Shown: positions 1 to 13,199, numbered from the stretch's first letter. The stretch: 64,000 bases of DNA from Pilaira anomala (GCA_025716855.1 JAIXMQ010000065.1:62001-126000), one strand, 5' to 3'. Made by a program: numbers and translations. The notes: generated from the letters alone by a model not told the origin.

Positions 1-11
1 AAGTCCATACT

Positions 12-458
12 ATGCTCAAACCAACGTTGTCATTTGATACATATTTCCCTACAAGAGGACTGAATTGCTACGATTGGTGTATGGACATCGAAGTATCACC
101 TCCCGCTGATTGGACCTCTTCATTGACATTGTGTGGTCAATTACTCGTAAAAGCGTGTGTCTCTAATAATCTTTTAGGCATGCACACCGCTCAGGTTCTG
201 ACACAAATCCTCTCAGTTCTTATGAATAGACCACCTGATGACTCAAACGAAGACAGCTTCGTTCATTATTACCTTTCACCATTATTGTCATCTGTATTTG
301 CTTCGAATCCTCTTTTGAAAATGAAATGGGCTAATGGACAGCTAATAAAAAACGATAACGCTTCATTCAAGCCGGACTTCTTAGTGTACAACATCTCTGG
401 CAGTGTCAAATGTGTTATATTAATAACTGAATTGAAGCCTACTGAACAAAACTGTTGA
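12..458 (+). CDS. Hypothetical protein with PD-(D/E)XK-like motif
   Basis: An open frame of 148 codons starts at an ATG 12 bases into the window, so the true gene may begin further left. The C-terminal part reads KPDFLVYN, then about ten residues later LITELKP. A PDF...ELK pattern of this spacing resembles the core of PD-(D/E)XK nuclease folds, which in mucoralean genomes turn up in repetitive, transposon-associated protein families. The frame stops directly after the motif (EQNC*), so the protein looks cut short compared with a full nuclease domain. The neighbourhood to the right is transposon debris, which fits a mobile-element passenger or remnant. I do not recognise a named family, and the nuclease idea rests on one motif. 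Confidence 0.4.
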   Translation: MLKPTLSFDTYFPTRGLNCYDWCMDIEVSPPADWTSSLTLCGQLLVKACVSNNLLGMHTAQVLTQILSVLMNRPPDDSNEDSFVHYYLSPLLSSVFASNPLLKMKWANGQLIKNDNASFKPDFLVYNISGSVKCVILITELKPTEQNC

Positions 459-472
459 GGATACATAATCAT

Positions 473-975
473 AGGTACAGCTAAATAGATAGGTGATCAT
501 TGTAGTTATTATATATGTATATATTATTTTATTTTATTATTATTAAAGCAAGATCATTGCTTAATGCTGGCATAGGCAGACCACATTACTTTTTCATAGA
601 TCAATAACATATACGTTCATCTAAACTCTGCAAGTGTCAAAATAGTTATGCATGTTTGTGAGTTTGACTATTTGCACCATTTCTAAAGTGACATATAAAC
701 AGGTTTTGCATAGTGTTTAAATTATTCTCTTTAGTGAGTTATTCAATTTGATAAAAGCAGAACAAAGGCTTAAAGTAAAGAGGATAATGATGATAAAGAT
801 ATATTCCATGCATGTTTTACGCGACCAAGTATCAAATCGCTTTATTGAGAATTTTGAGAAATCCTTTTTTATTGAGTATTTAAATTTATCAAGTGCATAG
901 CACTGTGTAGTACCAACAAGTCAAGCGTTTTTAGTACGACTAGTAACTAGATGTTAAAATCAGATTCCGTTTTCG

Positions 976-1015
<40 letters not shown>

Positions 1016-1070
1016 CTTCCTGTATTCATGTCAAATAGTACTATATTCCAGATCTTGTATCCAAGCCTTT
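473..1070. other. Non-coding stretch with (AT)n microsatellite
   Basis: No convincing coding signal. A perfect (AT)n tract runs at about 978-1011. The rest is AT-rich sequence between the first ORF and the transposase remnant. Confidence 0.5.
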
Positions 1071-1409
1071 TCTTCTATGGTCAAACAAAAATGAAAGTAG
1101 ATTCGAATCTTTCTAGAATTTTGCATCAATTCCAACTTCTAAATTATCCAGTGTAACTTCTTTCAAACCTGCTGTTGAATCGGCAATGTATATAAAAAAA
1201 CAAATTCATATTAAAAACATACATTCACCTAACAGATGGGTCCAGGTTCATAATGATGGAATGAATCATAGTTTGACTGCTATCAGGCTTATGCTTGTTT
1301 TGGAAACCATCAACATACATAACAATGCAGATATCCTTATCACCGACAATTTTCTCTTCACGTAAATGCTTATAGTTCTCACCAGAGAAGATATCTGTGA
1401 AATTGAAAT

Positions 1410-1612
1410 TTGTAAGATTCTAATAAGTTTATATTTCGTAAGACTTACTTTAGTTTTTGACAAAATGGAATAAATTTTTGGAAGATTTGAAAATTCACAA
1501 TTACTATCTGGCACAGTGAATGAAAATAACTGTGCCATGATAAAATTACTTCCTGTTGTTTCATAAAAGATATATATGCCGATATATGTACCTAGAAAAC
1601 TTAAAGTCAATT
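1410..1612. repeat. Copy A of a ~200 bp direct duplication
   Basis: This segment and 1955-2157 share the same order of short blocks: agattctaata, ttacttNagttttt, aataaatttttggaaga, a run ending attcac, then aaaagatNtatNtNc and a final aNatacat-like end. Both are in the same orientation, and the spacing is nearly constant. They look like a diverged direct duplication inside the transposase remnant. Exact identity needs an alignment. Confidence 0.55.
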
Positions 1613-1730
1613 AAACAGTTATATCTCTATAAAAAATTAACTAACCGGCAACATGGACTCCAAAGAGCGGTATATTATACTTCCTTTTTGTCCACGCTCT
1701 TTTTAAACTAATAGAAAGTTTGTACAAATC

Positions 1731-1768
1731 CCGACGTTTTGCTTCTTCATAAACGTCGGGTTTTTTTA
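1731..1768 (+). other. Perfect 10-bp hairpin followed by T7
   Basis: CCCGACGTTT at 1731-1740 and AAACGTCGGG at 1752-1761 are perfect inverted repeats around an 11-nt loop, followed at once by seven T residues. It is GC-rich against an AT-rich background. The shape is that of an intrinsic or Pol III-like terminator or the end of a small mobile element. The function is unknown. Confidence 0.5.
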
Positions 1769-1954
1769 GCTTCTATTACAAAGGGAGAGTCCGTTTCTTT
1801 CATCAAAATCCCCCCGTCAGCTTTTTTTATTTTTTTGGGTGGTTTCAGCACCCATAAAAAAAGTGTCTCTAAAAAAAGGTACATATTTCAGTAGTATTAG
1901 TACTATTTCATGTTCGTATAATGTGGGATACTAACCCTTCCAATTCAAAAATGG

Positions 1955-2157
1955 TGCTACATAAGATTCTAATAATTTTATATTTCATAAGACTTACTTC
2001 AGTTTTTTTGACACAGAATAAATTTTTGGAAGACAAAAAAATTCACGATTGTTGTCTGGTATTACGCACGAGGACAACTGAACCATAGTAAAATTTTTAC
2101 TTTTACCTACTTCGTAAAAGATGTATGTACTGACATACATATCCCATTCTCGTAAAA
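1955..2157. repeat. Copy B of a ~200 bp direct duplication
   Basis: Diverged second copy of the segment at 1410-1612, same orientation. Base differences are spread throughout, which suggests an old duplication. Confidence 0.55.
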
Positions 2158-3042
2158 AAAAAATAATTTAAACAATGGAATGAAGAAATGAACTTCATAT
2201 CCATTTTCATTTACATAAACAATTCTTTTTCCATCAGGGTAAAAGCTTGAGCTGAAAATAAATTAATAGTTAGTTAAATAACGTAATACAGTAGAGCTCA
2301 AGTAAGAAAAGACTTACAATACTTTCAAAATTTTTTCCAATTTACAGTCTTGATCTGGAAGTTGTTTGTTCTATAATAGTTCATTATGAATTTTGGTATC
2401 ACTAATACGTGCTAAAACTTACTTTGATGAAAGCATTTATAGCTTTTGTTTCTTCATCATTTAATTCATCTACAACAAAATTTTGTTTGAAAATATTTTT
2501 GATAATGTATGCTTTGGCATACAGTTGGTATTTTTAATTTCTTAATCGATAAGAATTATATTTTTTTTAGACCTATTATATAGATTGAAAAAAGTAAATA
2601 AGTACTAAACAGTTGCTCGCTTTATTTATAGTTTTACTTACAAAATTTCTTTTAAAGACTTAGAACGTCCTTTCACATCAGCGCAAGAACTATGCAAAGT
2701 CCTGCTTCCTTTAGCCATTTCCTTGGTCTGTTGAAGCTTTCTACACTTATGTCTATCCGAGAATTCGAGACTACGACGATATTTTGTATTCCCATCCTTA
2801 TGTTGAAGAACCTTATTAATAGTTACTTCTACATAAAAATTAATTAGTTAGATTATAACTAAGAGCATTTAATTATGCTTACCATTATCATTGTCATTGA
2901 TGACTTCCTTCGTAAGAGCTTCTTCACGTTTTCTAGCAATCTTTTCTTGCATGTTTAATGAATGAATTATTCTTTTGTTATGTCTGCTCATTGTATAGTT
3001 AAAAAGTTTATAAATAAAAATAAAAATAGTTTTTTTTTAACT

Positions 3043-3261
3043 TGGACGGAAAAAGATAGGGGGGTTTTTTAAATGCAAATTATAATCGCCTCAGTTTGGA
3101 GGTTTAGATGTCTGAAATTTAACTTCAAAATGATCTGCATTGTTAATAAGTTGTTTATATGAACTTATTTAATAATACAAATGGCTGAAACGTTTTATTT
3201 ATTCAACATCAGACAATTTCTATATATTTACAACTTTAATCACATATATGTGTGTTAGAAT
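3043..3261 (+). repeat. Left terminal inverted repeat
   Basis: Pairs in inverted orientation with 4245-4486. Most bases match by eye, with scattered substitutions and a length difference in the G/T run near the outer end. Confidence 0.7.
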
Positions 3262-3280
3262 TTGTATCGTTTGGTAAAGC

Positions 3281-4250
3281 GTGTTTGAGTACCCATCTTA
3301 TGGAAAACATGTTAGTGAAAGAGTATCTTTTGGATCATGTAATTGGCTTATTATCTTGACAGCTACAAATTATGTTACTTCCATCGTGTTGCCTATGTTT
3401 AAGACGTTAAAGCTTGAGGGACCAAATGGGAACCGGACATCTAAAAAAGGAGTCTGTAGAAAGGCTTGGTTACGCAAAATGTTTTATAAACAAAGGTCGG
3501 AATTCCACTGCCGAATTGGAGCATCTGACGGCATGTGGTGGAAATAATTGGGAATTGACAATGGAATCTTTAGCTCGAGTGCTTTCGGATATAGAATAAC
3601 TTGCTATTTTGAAATCTCGAGCAGTGAAAGATTTTACAGTTGAGAGTATCTTGTTCTTTGAAGAGTATCGACGTTAGATTAATGATCTAAAAGAAGATAA
3701 TTTTCGAGAGATCAAGAAGAAGAAGAAGAAAGGAGGAAGAAGCAGTAGAATCTTTAAATCGGATAGAGCCAGGAGGAACCGCACAATCGAGTACAATGCT
3801 CCCTCAAGATGAAGATTTTTTGAAAATGCCACTCAAACCTAAACATGTATTGCAAGCGATTGACTTTTATCTTACGTTTATTAGAAGAAAATGCACCACT
3901 GAAGGTAAATATATCGTATAAAACGAAGATAGGGATTGGGAAAATCATGGAGCCAATTTCTACTAGAAGCCCAAATTGTAATAGTAAACATACTATACCC
4001 ATTATACCCGACTTTTCACAATCACCTGTCACCTCTCTTAGGTCGGAAGCATCGATTGCTGCGACAAAGTACATGGATTTTCTCCGCTTTCTCTCAAGCT
4101 TCTACTATTGTAAGTCAAACAGAAGACGTTTGTGAATTGCAAGGTCATCATCATCTTACGCTACAAGTGTTTGAACAAGCTAGAAAGGAAGTGTTTCGGA
4201 GTATATTTTCTGAGTTATTTCCTCTAAAGTACATTAGTCGAAGCTTCTAA
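3281..4250 (+). pseudogene. Decayed 7TM-RGS regulator of G-protein signalling
   Basis: An early block (CNWLIILTATNYVTSIVLPM) looks like the last membrane segment of a fungal 7TM-RGS protein. It is followed in another frame by SLARVLSDIE, a stop, LKSRAVKDFTVESILFFEEY, a stop, then INDLKEDNFREIKKKKKK. Later come NAPLKVNISYKTKIGIGK and VFEQARKEVFRSIFSELFP. The KDFTVE.ILFFEEY, PLxVNIS and VFxxARKEVFxxIFxxLFP segments are hallmarks of the start, middle and end of an RGS domain. At least two in-frame stops and several frame changes show it is not functional. It lies entirely between the two inverted repeats, so it seems to have moved with the element. Confidence 0.65.
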
Positions 4251-4486
4251 CACACATATATGTGATTAAAGTTGTAAATATATAGAAATTGTCTAATGTT
4301 GAATAAATAAAACGTTTCGGCCATTTGTATTATTAAATAAGTTCATATAAACAACTTATTAACAATGCAAATCATTTTGAAGTTAAATTTCAGACATCTA
4401 AGCCTCCAAACTGAGGCAATTATAATTTGCATTTAAAAAAAAAAAAAAAAAACCCCTACTACTACTTGTCGTATCTTTTTCCACCC
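4245..4486 (-). repeat. Right terminal inverted repeat, abutting a start codon
   Basis: Inverted counterpart of 3043-3261. Its recognisable outer block (rc of GTGGAAAAAGATA) ends a few bases before the NDUFAF7 ATG at 4487, so the repeat supplies what must be that gene's 5' leader and proximal promoter. Confidence 0.65.
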
Positions 4487-6328
<1,842 letters not shown>

Positions 6329-7602
6329 ATAATTGCAGATCCTACACATTCGGACACCTACTCTCAGCAGCCCTTTTAAATTATAGGGAATAGAGAATAC
6401 CTGTACTCATTTATCTTTCAGAAAATATAGTTATTCATGTCTTGCATTTTTTTTTTTTGACCCATATCATGTTTTTTTCCTTCCTCATTCCTAGTTTAAA
6501 ACCTTTCTTTAGAATTAAAGCACTTCATTTCTTTTTAAAGATGTATATATATATATATATATATATAGTTACATAGTCGAAGTGATGATTTAATTACTTG
6601 TTTTTGATATACCCGGTAATTAGCTACCATAACTCCATAAATATGATGGGATTAAAAACCACTTTTAAAAACAATAAAAAAAAATTGTTGATTCAATTAA
6701 TAAAGTTAAATTTAACTACTCAACAAAAAAGTGTTTCTCATAGTTCTCGATTTAGTGAAACTCATTAGCACTAATGTATGTACATTAAGCTTCTGAATGG
6801 ATATTATAAAAAAAAAGCTGAATAAGATCCTTCATTTGTTTTATTATCAGGTAAATAAAATAATTAGACCGCTTTTGAACTGACGATTCAATAATCTATC
6901 ATTAACTTTTCTATACTCCTTTTATTATTTGTTTGTGGATCGATTTTCATCACCCAGCTAATTTCGTACATCAAGTTTGTCTGGCTGTATCAGTACTTAA
7001 CTCATAATAGTCTTTTTTCCCCTAATATTCGAAGCTTCTATACTAGCTATTTATAATATATAATTGATCGTTAATATAATTAAGCTGATGGTACACGTAC
7101 TAAAGAAGCAAAGACAAAAGATGACCAAAAGTATTGCTACGTTGATAGTGAACCAATAATAAGAAAAAAAAATGTGAGCGGGGGCAATGTGTTTTCTTTT
7201 AAATGTTACACATGACCCTATAATTCTGTCAAACAATGAAAAGTTTATTATTACAGGATAGCTAGTATAATCAAGAAAATTGGATGATGAACAAAAGAAC
7301 TAGTTTGCTAGCTGTATATATCACTGATTTTTGATAAAAGATAAAAGAGCTGTAAAACAAAAAGTATACTACCTTCAGGTTTTTTTTTGTAACAAAAAAA
7401 AAAAAAAAAAAAATTTGCGGTGTAGTACATGCAGATGATAATCGTAAGATAAATTGAAGTACCTGTAAGAATCCTGCAAATGATGTAATTTTCAGAGAGA
7501 GAAAGAAGTGACGGTTATGTCAATTAATAAATAAATAAAAAAAGTAAAGGCCTCATTGCACTTTTTACTTCTATTATTGTATACCAAAATACCTACTTAC
7601 AC
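6329..7602. other. Intergenic, no supported gene
   Basis: AT-rich, with an (AT)n tract at about 6542-6568 and an A21-type run near 7390-7411. A 61-codon minus-strand frame at 7051-7236 has no recognisable content and I leave it uncalled. Confidence 0.5.
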
Positions 7603-9919
7603 ATGTTACACATGTTTCGACTAAAAAAATGTATTCACAAAAGATCATTGTATCTTATCCAAAGGGGCTTAAAAACCGAGTGTAGGAAAACATCACCCAG
7701 CATAAATAAGCCCAGTGATAAAATACCGTTAGCAACACAAGTTCGGTCAAAGAATGAAGACGATAAAAGCAATGAATCAGACGATGCATTTATTGGATCT
7801 ATATTTACGGATCAAGCATGGTTGTCAAAGAAAATGGAATGGTTAGAGGATCTACCAACAGTCGAAGCTATTAATACAAAAATGGCCGAACTTTATCCTC
7901 AATTCACTTCTCAGTTTACTGACTTACGTAAAGGATATGAAAAAATGTGGGATTACTTGACCATGGAGGATTTCAGAAAGATCGTGGACGAGATCAACAA
8001 AGATGCCAAAGATCCTTTAATATTCCCGGAACTTAACAAAGACGCTACTGTCAGGTAAGAATGAAAAAGACATGCATATTTTTATGCTCAAAGACAATAC
8101 ACTAAAGAAAAAAAGAATAAAATAGAGAGGGGTCAAGTTTATCAAAAGAAGAACAAGAGTTCATCAAGAAGAGAAAGCAATTACAGAAGCAAGCGTTTGC
8201 AAAGTTAATTGGAGTAAATCCTAATAGTATTGATGAGCGAGATTTACCCGTAGTTGGATTGGCATCGAGTGGAGGAGGATACCGAGCGATGATTGGCTTA
8301 ACAGGATATTTAAGTGCAATGAAAGATTCGGGTGTACTGGATTGTACCATGTATTTTGCAGGTATCTCTGGCTCTTGTTGGACTATGGCTTTATACTATA
8401 ATCAATTGACGCAGACAACACCTCAACAGTTGAAAGAACATATCAAGTCGCACGTGAATACACATTGGGCTAATATGTCAAACTTTATCAATCTTTTGAC
8501 ATCGTCACCTGAAAACAGTAAACTTTTAATGCAAGGCGCTATTCAAAGATTTTATCAACAGCATGGTGATATCAGTCTAGTCGATATCTTTGGTATTTTG
8601 ATGGGTCAAACTTTGTTTACTAAAAAGAGAAATATATTACCGACTGAAATATCAGGTCAGGACACAGTCAGTCAAACAGAGGGATCTGAAGTAGGTGAAT
8701 TCAAGCATAGGGATATGTACTTGACAGGACAAGCACAGTATATTAAGGATGGATCTGAACCAATGCCTATTTATTCAGTTGTAAGACACGATATTACGTT
8801 AGGAAAAACATTTGAAGATCGAATGGAAGAAATCAAGAATAAGTTAAATTCAACAGATAAACCAAATGAAATTGAAAGTTTAGAAAAGAAAAAGAAAAAG
8901 CTTGAAAACCAACAAAAGGATGCTTATCAATGGTTCGAATTTACACCGTATGATGTTGGTTGTGAAGAAGCAGAAGCCTGGGTTCCAATGTGGTCTTTTG
9001 GTCGTAAATTCGAAAAAGGAAAGAACTTGGAAAGATTACCAGAACAAACAATTGATATTTTAATGGGGTAAGATTAAAAATAAATAACAATATATAATAA
9101 ATAAATAACAAGACTAAATAAATAAATCTAATAAGTATGTTTGGTTCCGCATTTGCAGCAAGTCTTGTACACTTTTATAAGGAAATCAAAAGTTTCTTAC
9201 CAACTGGATCTCTTGATAAGATTGATGAAGCCATTAAAAGATATGAAGCATCCATGTCAAGTTATCATCCTATATCACCTTCTTCCTTTGCTAATCCATT
9301 TTACGGTATATCTGAAACATTTAAAATGAAAGACGGAAAAGAGGTCAAGCGACCTAAAGCGCTTATTGAATCAAAAGAACTCTACTTGATGGATGCAGGT
9401 ATGGATAACAACATTCCATTCTATCCTCTGCTTCGAGAAGGCCGTAATGTGGATATTATTCTAGCAATTGATTTAAGTGCAGACATCCAAACCTCGACAC
9501 ACTTTGATCGTGCAGAAAGTTATATTAAAAAGAGAAATATTAAAGGTTGGCCTACAGGAGCAGGCTGGCCAAAAGATAATAGTGAAGAGAAATACCCATT
9601 AGGATCATGTACGATATTTGAAGCAAAGACAAAGGAAGTGGTCAAGGATGAATCAAAATCGAAATCGATCAAGAAAGTGAATCCAATTACTTTAGCATAC
9701 TTTCCTTTTATTGTGAATACAGCTTATGACCCAGACTTTGATCCTCAAGAAGCAGAGTTTTGCAAGACATGGAACTTTGTTTATACACCCCAACAGGTTG
9801 AGAAAGTAACTGGATTAGCAGAAGCCAATTGGTCGGATAATTTAGAAAAGATCAAGGATATTTTGAAAAAGACATGGGAAAGAAAAAGAGATCAAAGATT
9901 AGAAGATGAAAAAGTATGA
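7603..9919 (+). CDS. Cytosolic phospholipase A2-type lysophospholipase
   Basis: Exons 7603-8054, 8126-9067 and 9136-9919 join to 725 residues. The patatin/cPLA2 fold is shown by the oxyanion block SSGGGYRAM, the nucleophile elbow GISGS (Ser near residue 232) and the catalytic aspartate in LMDAGMDNNIPFYPLL near residue 550. These enzymes hydrolyse acyl chains from glycerophospholipids. The N-terminus is basic and helix-prone (MFRLKKCIHKRSLYLIQRGLK), suggesting mitochondrial import or membrane targeting rather than the secreted form of yeast phospholipase B, since no signal peptide is seen. A second ATG at 7612 is an equally good start. Exon 2 has a Lys/Glu-rich insert (about residues 390-405). 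The gene ends about 125 bp from a convergent small gene. Confidence 0.9.
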
Positions 9920-10043
9920 AGTTGTTTTATTTCTTTTTTTTAAAAAAAAGAAAAATATATATATATGTGTGTACTATAATAAAAATGTGTAAAATGTGTG
10001 CGCGCTGTGATATATTTTAATTTAACAAATTGTAATAATTAAA

Positions 10044-10349
10044 CTACGACGATTTGTGTTCCATGCGATGTAACTTCTCAACCTGTTCCGGTGTACCAGA
10101 GTTTTCAATATTACGTATTAAACTAGGATAGAGGTCCCAATCAGTATCGGTAGAGATATTACAGTTATCTATCGCCTTGAGATTAGCAGTGTATTTACGA
10201 TAAGTAGAGCCAGGTAAGCAATTCATCTTTTGGCGGTAAAGAGCAGGATGAGTTAAATCATCTTCAGTCATAGCATGTTCCACCACAGCAGTTTCTTGCC
10301 TTGGACGTTCAATAATTGAAGTTTGAGTCTTTTTAGAATTTAAAGTCAT
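10044..10349 (-). CDS. Small hypothetical protein (101 aa)
   Basis: Single-exon frame of 101 residues, polar, with no membrane segment. It contains TEDDLTHPALYRQKMNCLPG and a Tyr/Lys-rich middle. I do not recognise a family. Composition and an ATG after an A-rich leader look like a genuine gene. It is convergent with the cPLA2-type lipase and lies just downstream of URC1 on the same strand. Confidence 0.55.
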   Translation of the reverse strand: MTLNSKKTQTSIIERPRQETAVVEHAMTEDDLTHPALYRQKMNCLPGSTYRKYTANLKAIDNCNISTDTDWDLYPSLIRNIENSGTPEQVEKLHRMEHKSS

Positions 10350-10574
10350 TTAATAAAAGATATATATGTGTAAAGTATATGTTTAATGTTATAAAAAAAA
10401 AAATATGGAAAAGAGGAAAAGGATATTTATATAACTTTGTTGTCGTCAAGTTTTTGCATGATAGAAAAAAAAAAAATAATAATAATCACACCACACAGAA
10501 AAAACTAGAAAAAAAACTTTCCATAAAAAAAAAACTCCGGTTATAAAAAAGAAATTTAACAAAGGGGGAACCAA

Positions 10575-10776
10575 TTAATGTTCAATGTCTTCCCAGTCAC
10601 GTCCTTTTACGTTTGAGAGTTCCGTCTCCGTCATTACCGAACCACTGGTAAAGTAGCCAGATGCAATTTTAGCATCAATTTCAACTCTATTATACCGTGG
10701 GAGAAAAAAATAGAAAAACTAATGAGAATCTTTTTTTTTACACACACACACGCGCGTAAAAACACACACAAACACA

Positions 10777-10816
<40 letters not shown>

Positions 10817-13068
10817 CATACACACACACACACACATACACACACTTACCTAGAGTCAGCAGGAATAAGTTCATCAGGAATAGGTACACGCTCAATAATA
10901 GGAATACCGGAACCGACAATGGCGTCATGTTTCTAAAAAAAGAAGGTGAGAAAATGAGTGCCGATTACTTACGATTGGTTTGAAATGCTATTTACCATAT
11001 TAGACATTGACTACAAAGAAAAGAAAAAAAAAACCGTCAGCATAAAAAAAAAGGTACGAAAATAAAAACATATTTACCATCATACGATCAATCTTTTGAA
11101 TACCTAACCAATGTAAAACATCAGGCATCAAAGCTTGGAAACGCATATCTTTCACACCAGCAATACATTCAGTACGTAAAAAGTAATTATCGGCTGTATC
11201 ACCACCTGCTTGTCTTTTACCTATTAGACATTTAAAATTTAGTGCTACGTATAACTTTAGAGAGGTTTGTAACACTTACGAGCATTATATACCAAATATT
11301 TCGTTACTTCACCCAAAGCTCTTCCTTCCTTTCTAACTATATAATTACAAATCGATCCAAAGGGGGTTAAATAAATATAAATAAATAATTTTCTCAACTT
11401 ACAGTAAACAATAACACCAACACCACCTTGTTGAGCTTGCTTTACACATTCTTCAATACCATAGATTAGATAAGGTCTACAAGTACAGATATCACTACCT
11501 ATTTTTTTTTTTTTTTTATACTTAGTATATTTGTAAAAGTAGATAAACGTATTTTTTTTTTTTTTTTACCAAATACATCTGAACCGTTACACTCATCATG
11601 TACACGAAGTGTAAGTTTTTTGGTAGGGTCTAGATATTAAGGGGCTATCAGCTTATCAAGTGATGATAAATATTTAAAGTTTTTTTTTTCTACTTTACCA
11701 GAAACATATTCAGGATTACCAAAAATATATACACTAATACCTCCAATAGGGGGTAAGTAGACTTTCAAGTCAGGTCGAGTGATCAATTCAGGATACATTC
11801 CACCTATAAAGAAATTAATGATTATTATGGAATTTTGTTTGTTACGCGTTTCGGTATGACTTACCAGTGTCCTCACTAAAAGAAAAAATAATAATAATAA
11901 TAATAATAAAAATGGAAGAGTACAAAATAGATTAGTCTTGTGCATATAATTAAGCGTACGTGTGTATAAAACTTACAATAAAGCACGACGGAGTAAAGTT
12001 TCTTCAATACCGAATCTTTTTGCGACACCAGGCAAGTACCAAACAGGCTCAAGAGCAGCTTTTGAAACAGCTAAATCACCCCTTTCATTTACCACTATTT
12101 TACCATCCACTTTCAAGTTACCAGTCTTGACATTCATTTCCATTTCAGCCATCGTCATATGAGCCCGAGTAATAGCAATAGTAGGTCTAAAACATACATG
12201 AAAATGTGAGTATAAAGTATTTCCCTGCTTATTTTTTTTTTTTTTATATATATATTTCCTGTACCTGACATCAAGACCTGCTTCATACTCATCCTTGAAA
12301 ACAGAAGGAGCAACATGACCAAAGGGATCGACCGAGACAATCTTTTCGGGATCAAACCAAGAAGGATGAGGACCAATTTGATAAGTAGGTTCAGTCATGT
12401 TGAAGTTGGGACGATAATTGGAAGGTAAATCGCCAATAGCTACAGCTAATGCACGATAAATACAATAGGAACCACCGTAGGCACCAATAGCATTTCTTTT
12501 TTTGTTAAAGAAATGATAGATTAGTTAACATAATGCAACCCTTTTATATTTATTCATTACCTCTTCTTAATGCTATTAGCATGACGAGAAGCTACAACAG
12601 GACCTCTTTCCTTTGCATCTTTAGCACCCCATTGAAGATGAATTGGCTTGATACCGTGTTGACCAGGATAAGCTTTTTGAAGGTACAGATAAAAGATTAT
12701 TTAGATTGTTATCTTTTTAAAAAAAAGATATAAGAGGCAACTTACTAGTAAGAATCACACGACTAGGATACATGGATGATTGGGTGCCAGGAGAAGTAGC
12801 AGATTTTGGCGTAGCACAGTCAGCATCCTTGGCGTCATTAGTTAAAGCAGTGATAGAGACAGAAGGAGATAAGTCTGTATCACCAAACTTGGGAGGAGTT
12901 GCAGTAGAAAGTTTTTCAAACTGTTATACACAACACACGCATGAGTATTTTCAGAAATAATCAAAATAAATACCTTACCTGTTCAGCTAATCTCAATTGA
13001 TCCAATCTCAATGTTTCCATAGTGGATAACATTTTCTCCAAAATAGCATCATCGTTTGCAATAGTCAT
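10575..13068 (-). CDS. URC1: URC1: GTP cyclohydrolase II-like uracil catabolism protein
   Basis: Fourteen exons on the minus strand (13068-12979, 12920-12746, 12672-12561, 12495-12265, 12186-11977, 11875-11865, 11803-11699, 11629-11570, 11498-11403, 11336-11280, 11220-11078, 11010-10996, 10932-10850, 10686-10575) total 1500 nt, 499 residues. The N-terminal half has the GTP_CH_N block YPGQHGIKPIHLQWGA. The C-terminal half has the cyclohydrolase II zinc site (HDEC...DICTCRPY), the GRALGEV helix and the KRQAGGDTADNYF block. URC1 is essential for the URC route of uracil breakdown known from Lachancea. It differs from riboflavin RibA/RIB1 by the extra N-terminal domain. Two exons are only 11 and 15 nt. 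A (CA)n repeat lies in the last intron. It is divergent from UPRT. Confidence 0.88.
10741..10846. repeat. (CA)n microsatellite in URC1 intron 13
   Basis: An interrupted CA repeat of about 100 bp inside the last URC1 intron. The two ORFs read through it in the window are artefacts of the repeat. Confidence 0.9.
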
Positions 13069-13162
13069 ATTTACCTTGTATTATTATTTAAAACCGAAAG
13101 ATAATAAACAAAAAAAAAAAAAAAAGAGAGAAGCGAAAAAAAGTAAGGATTTTTATACGCAT

Positions 13163-13199
<37 letters not shown>

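Larger units (their letters stand above)
1070..2998 (-). pseudogene. Tnp2-like DNA transposase remnant (several exons, decayed)
   Basis: On the minus strand the region reads as scattered coding pieces. A start at 2992 gives MSRHNKRIIHSLNMQEKIAR with basic residues, followed by further exon-like blocks ending near 2220 (FYPDGKRIVYVNENGYEV). At 1405-1230 the translation contains DIFSGENYKHLREE, DICIVMYVDGFQN and MIHSIIMNLDPSVR. That order (DIF.G..Y, a hydrophobic DGF block, then a LxPxxR block) is what is seen just upstream of the core of fungal Tnp2/CACTA-like transposases. No continuous frame joins the pieces and no downstream transposase core follows, so I call it a broken copy. The long ORF at 19626-21512 appears to hold the C-terminal part of the same kind of protein, as a separate copy. 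Confidence 0.4.
3043..4486. mobile_element. Element with long terminal inverted repeats enclosing a 7TM/RGS gene remnant
   Basis: The left end (about 3043-3261) and right end (about 4245-4486) are inverted copies of each other over roughly 200 bp. Reading inward from each side gives the same succession: GGAAAAAGATA, a G-run/T-run, AAATGCAAATTATAAT, GCCTCAGTTTGGAGG, then CACATATATGTG and TTAGAA. The right copy has an extra ~13 bp beside the G-run and a longer homopolymer. The interior of about 980 bp is not a transposase. It holds plus-strand pieces of a G-protein signalling gene. This is the architecture of a non-autonomous TIR element that has captured host gene sequence (Pack-TIR-like). Target-site duplications were not resolved. 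Its right edge coincides with the start codon of NDUFAF7. Confidence 0.7.

Noticed and set aside
1090..1110. GATTCGAATC as a tRNA T-arm
   Set aside because: It is a simple palindrome without acceptor or anticodon arms around it.
7051..7236. 61-codon hydrophobic minus-strand ORF
   Set aside because: Isolated, AT-driven hydrophobic composition, no splice partner or homology.
10634..10928. Two Cys/Val-rich minus-strand ORFs
   Set aside because: They are the (CA)n microsatellite and flanks of a URC1 intron read in frame.
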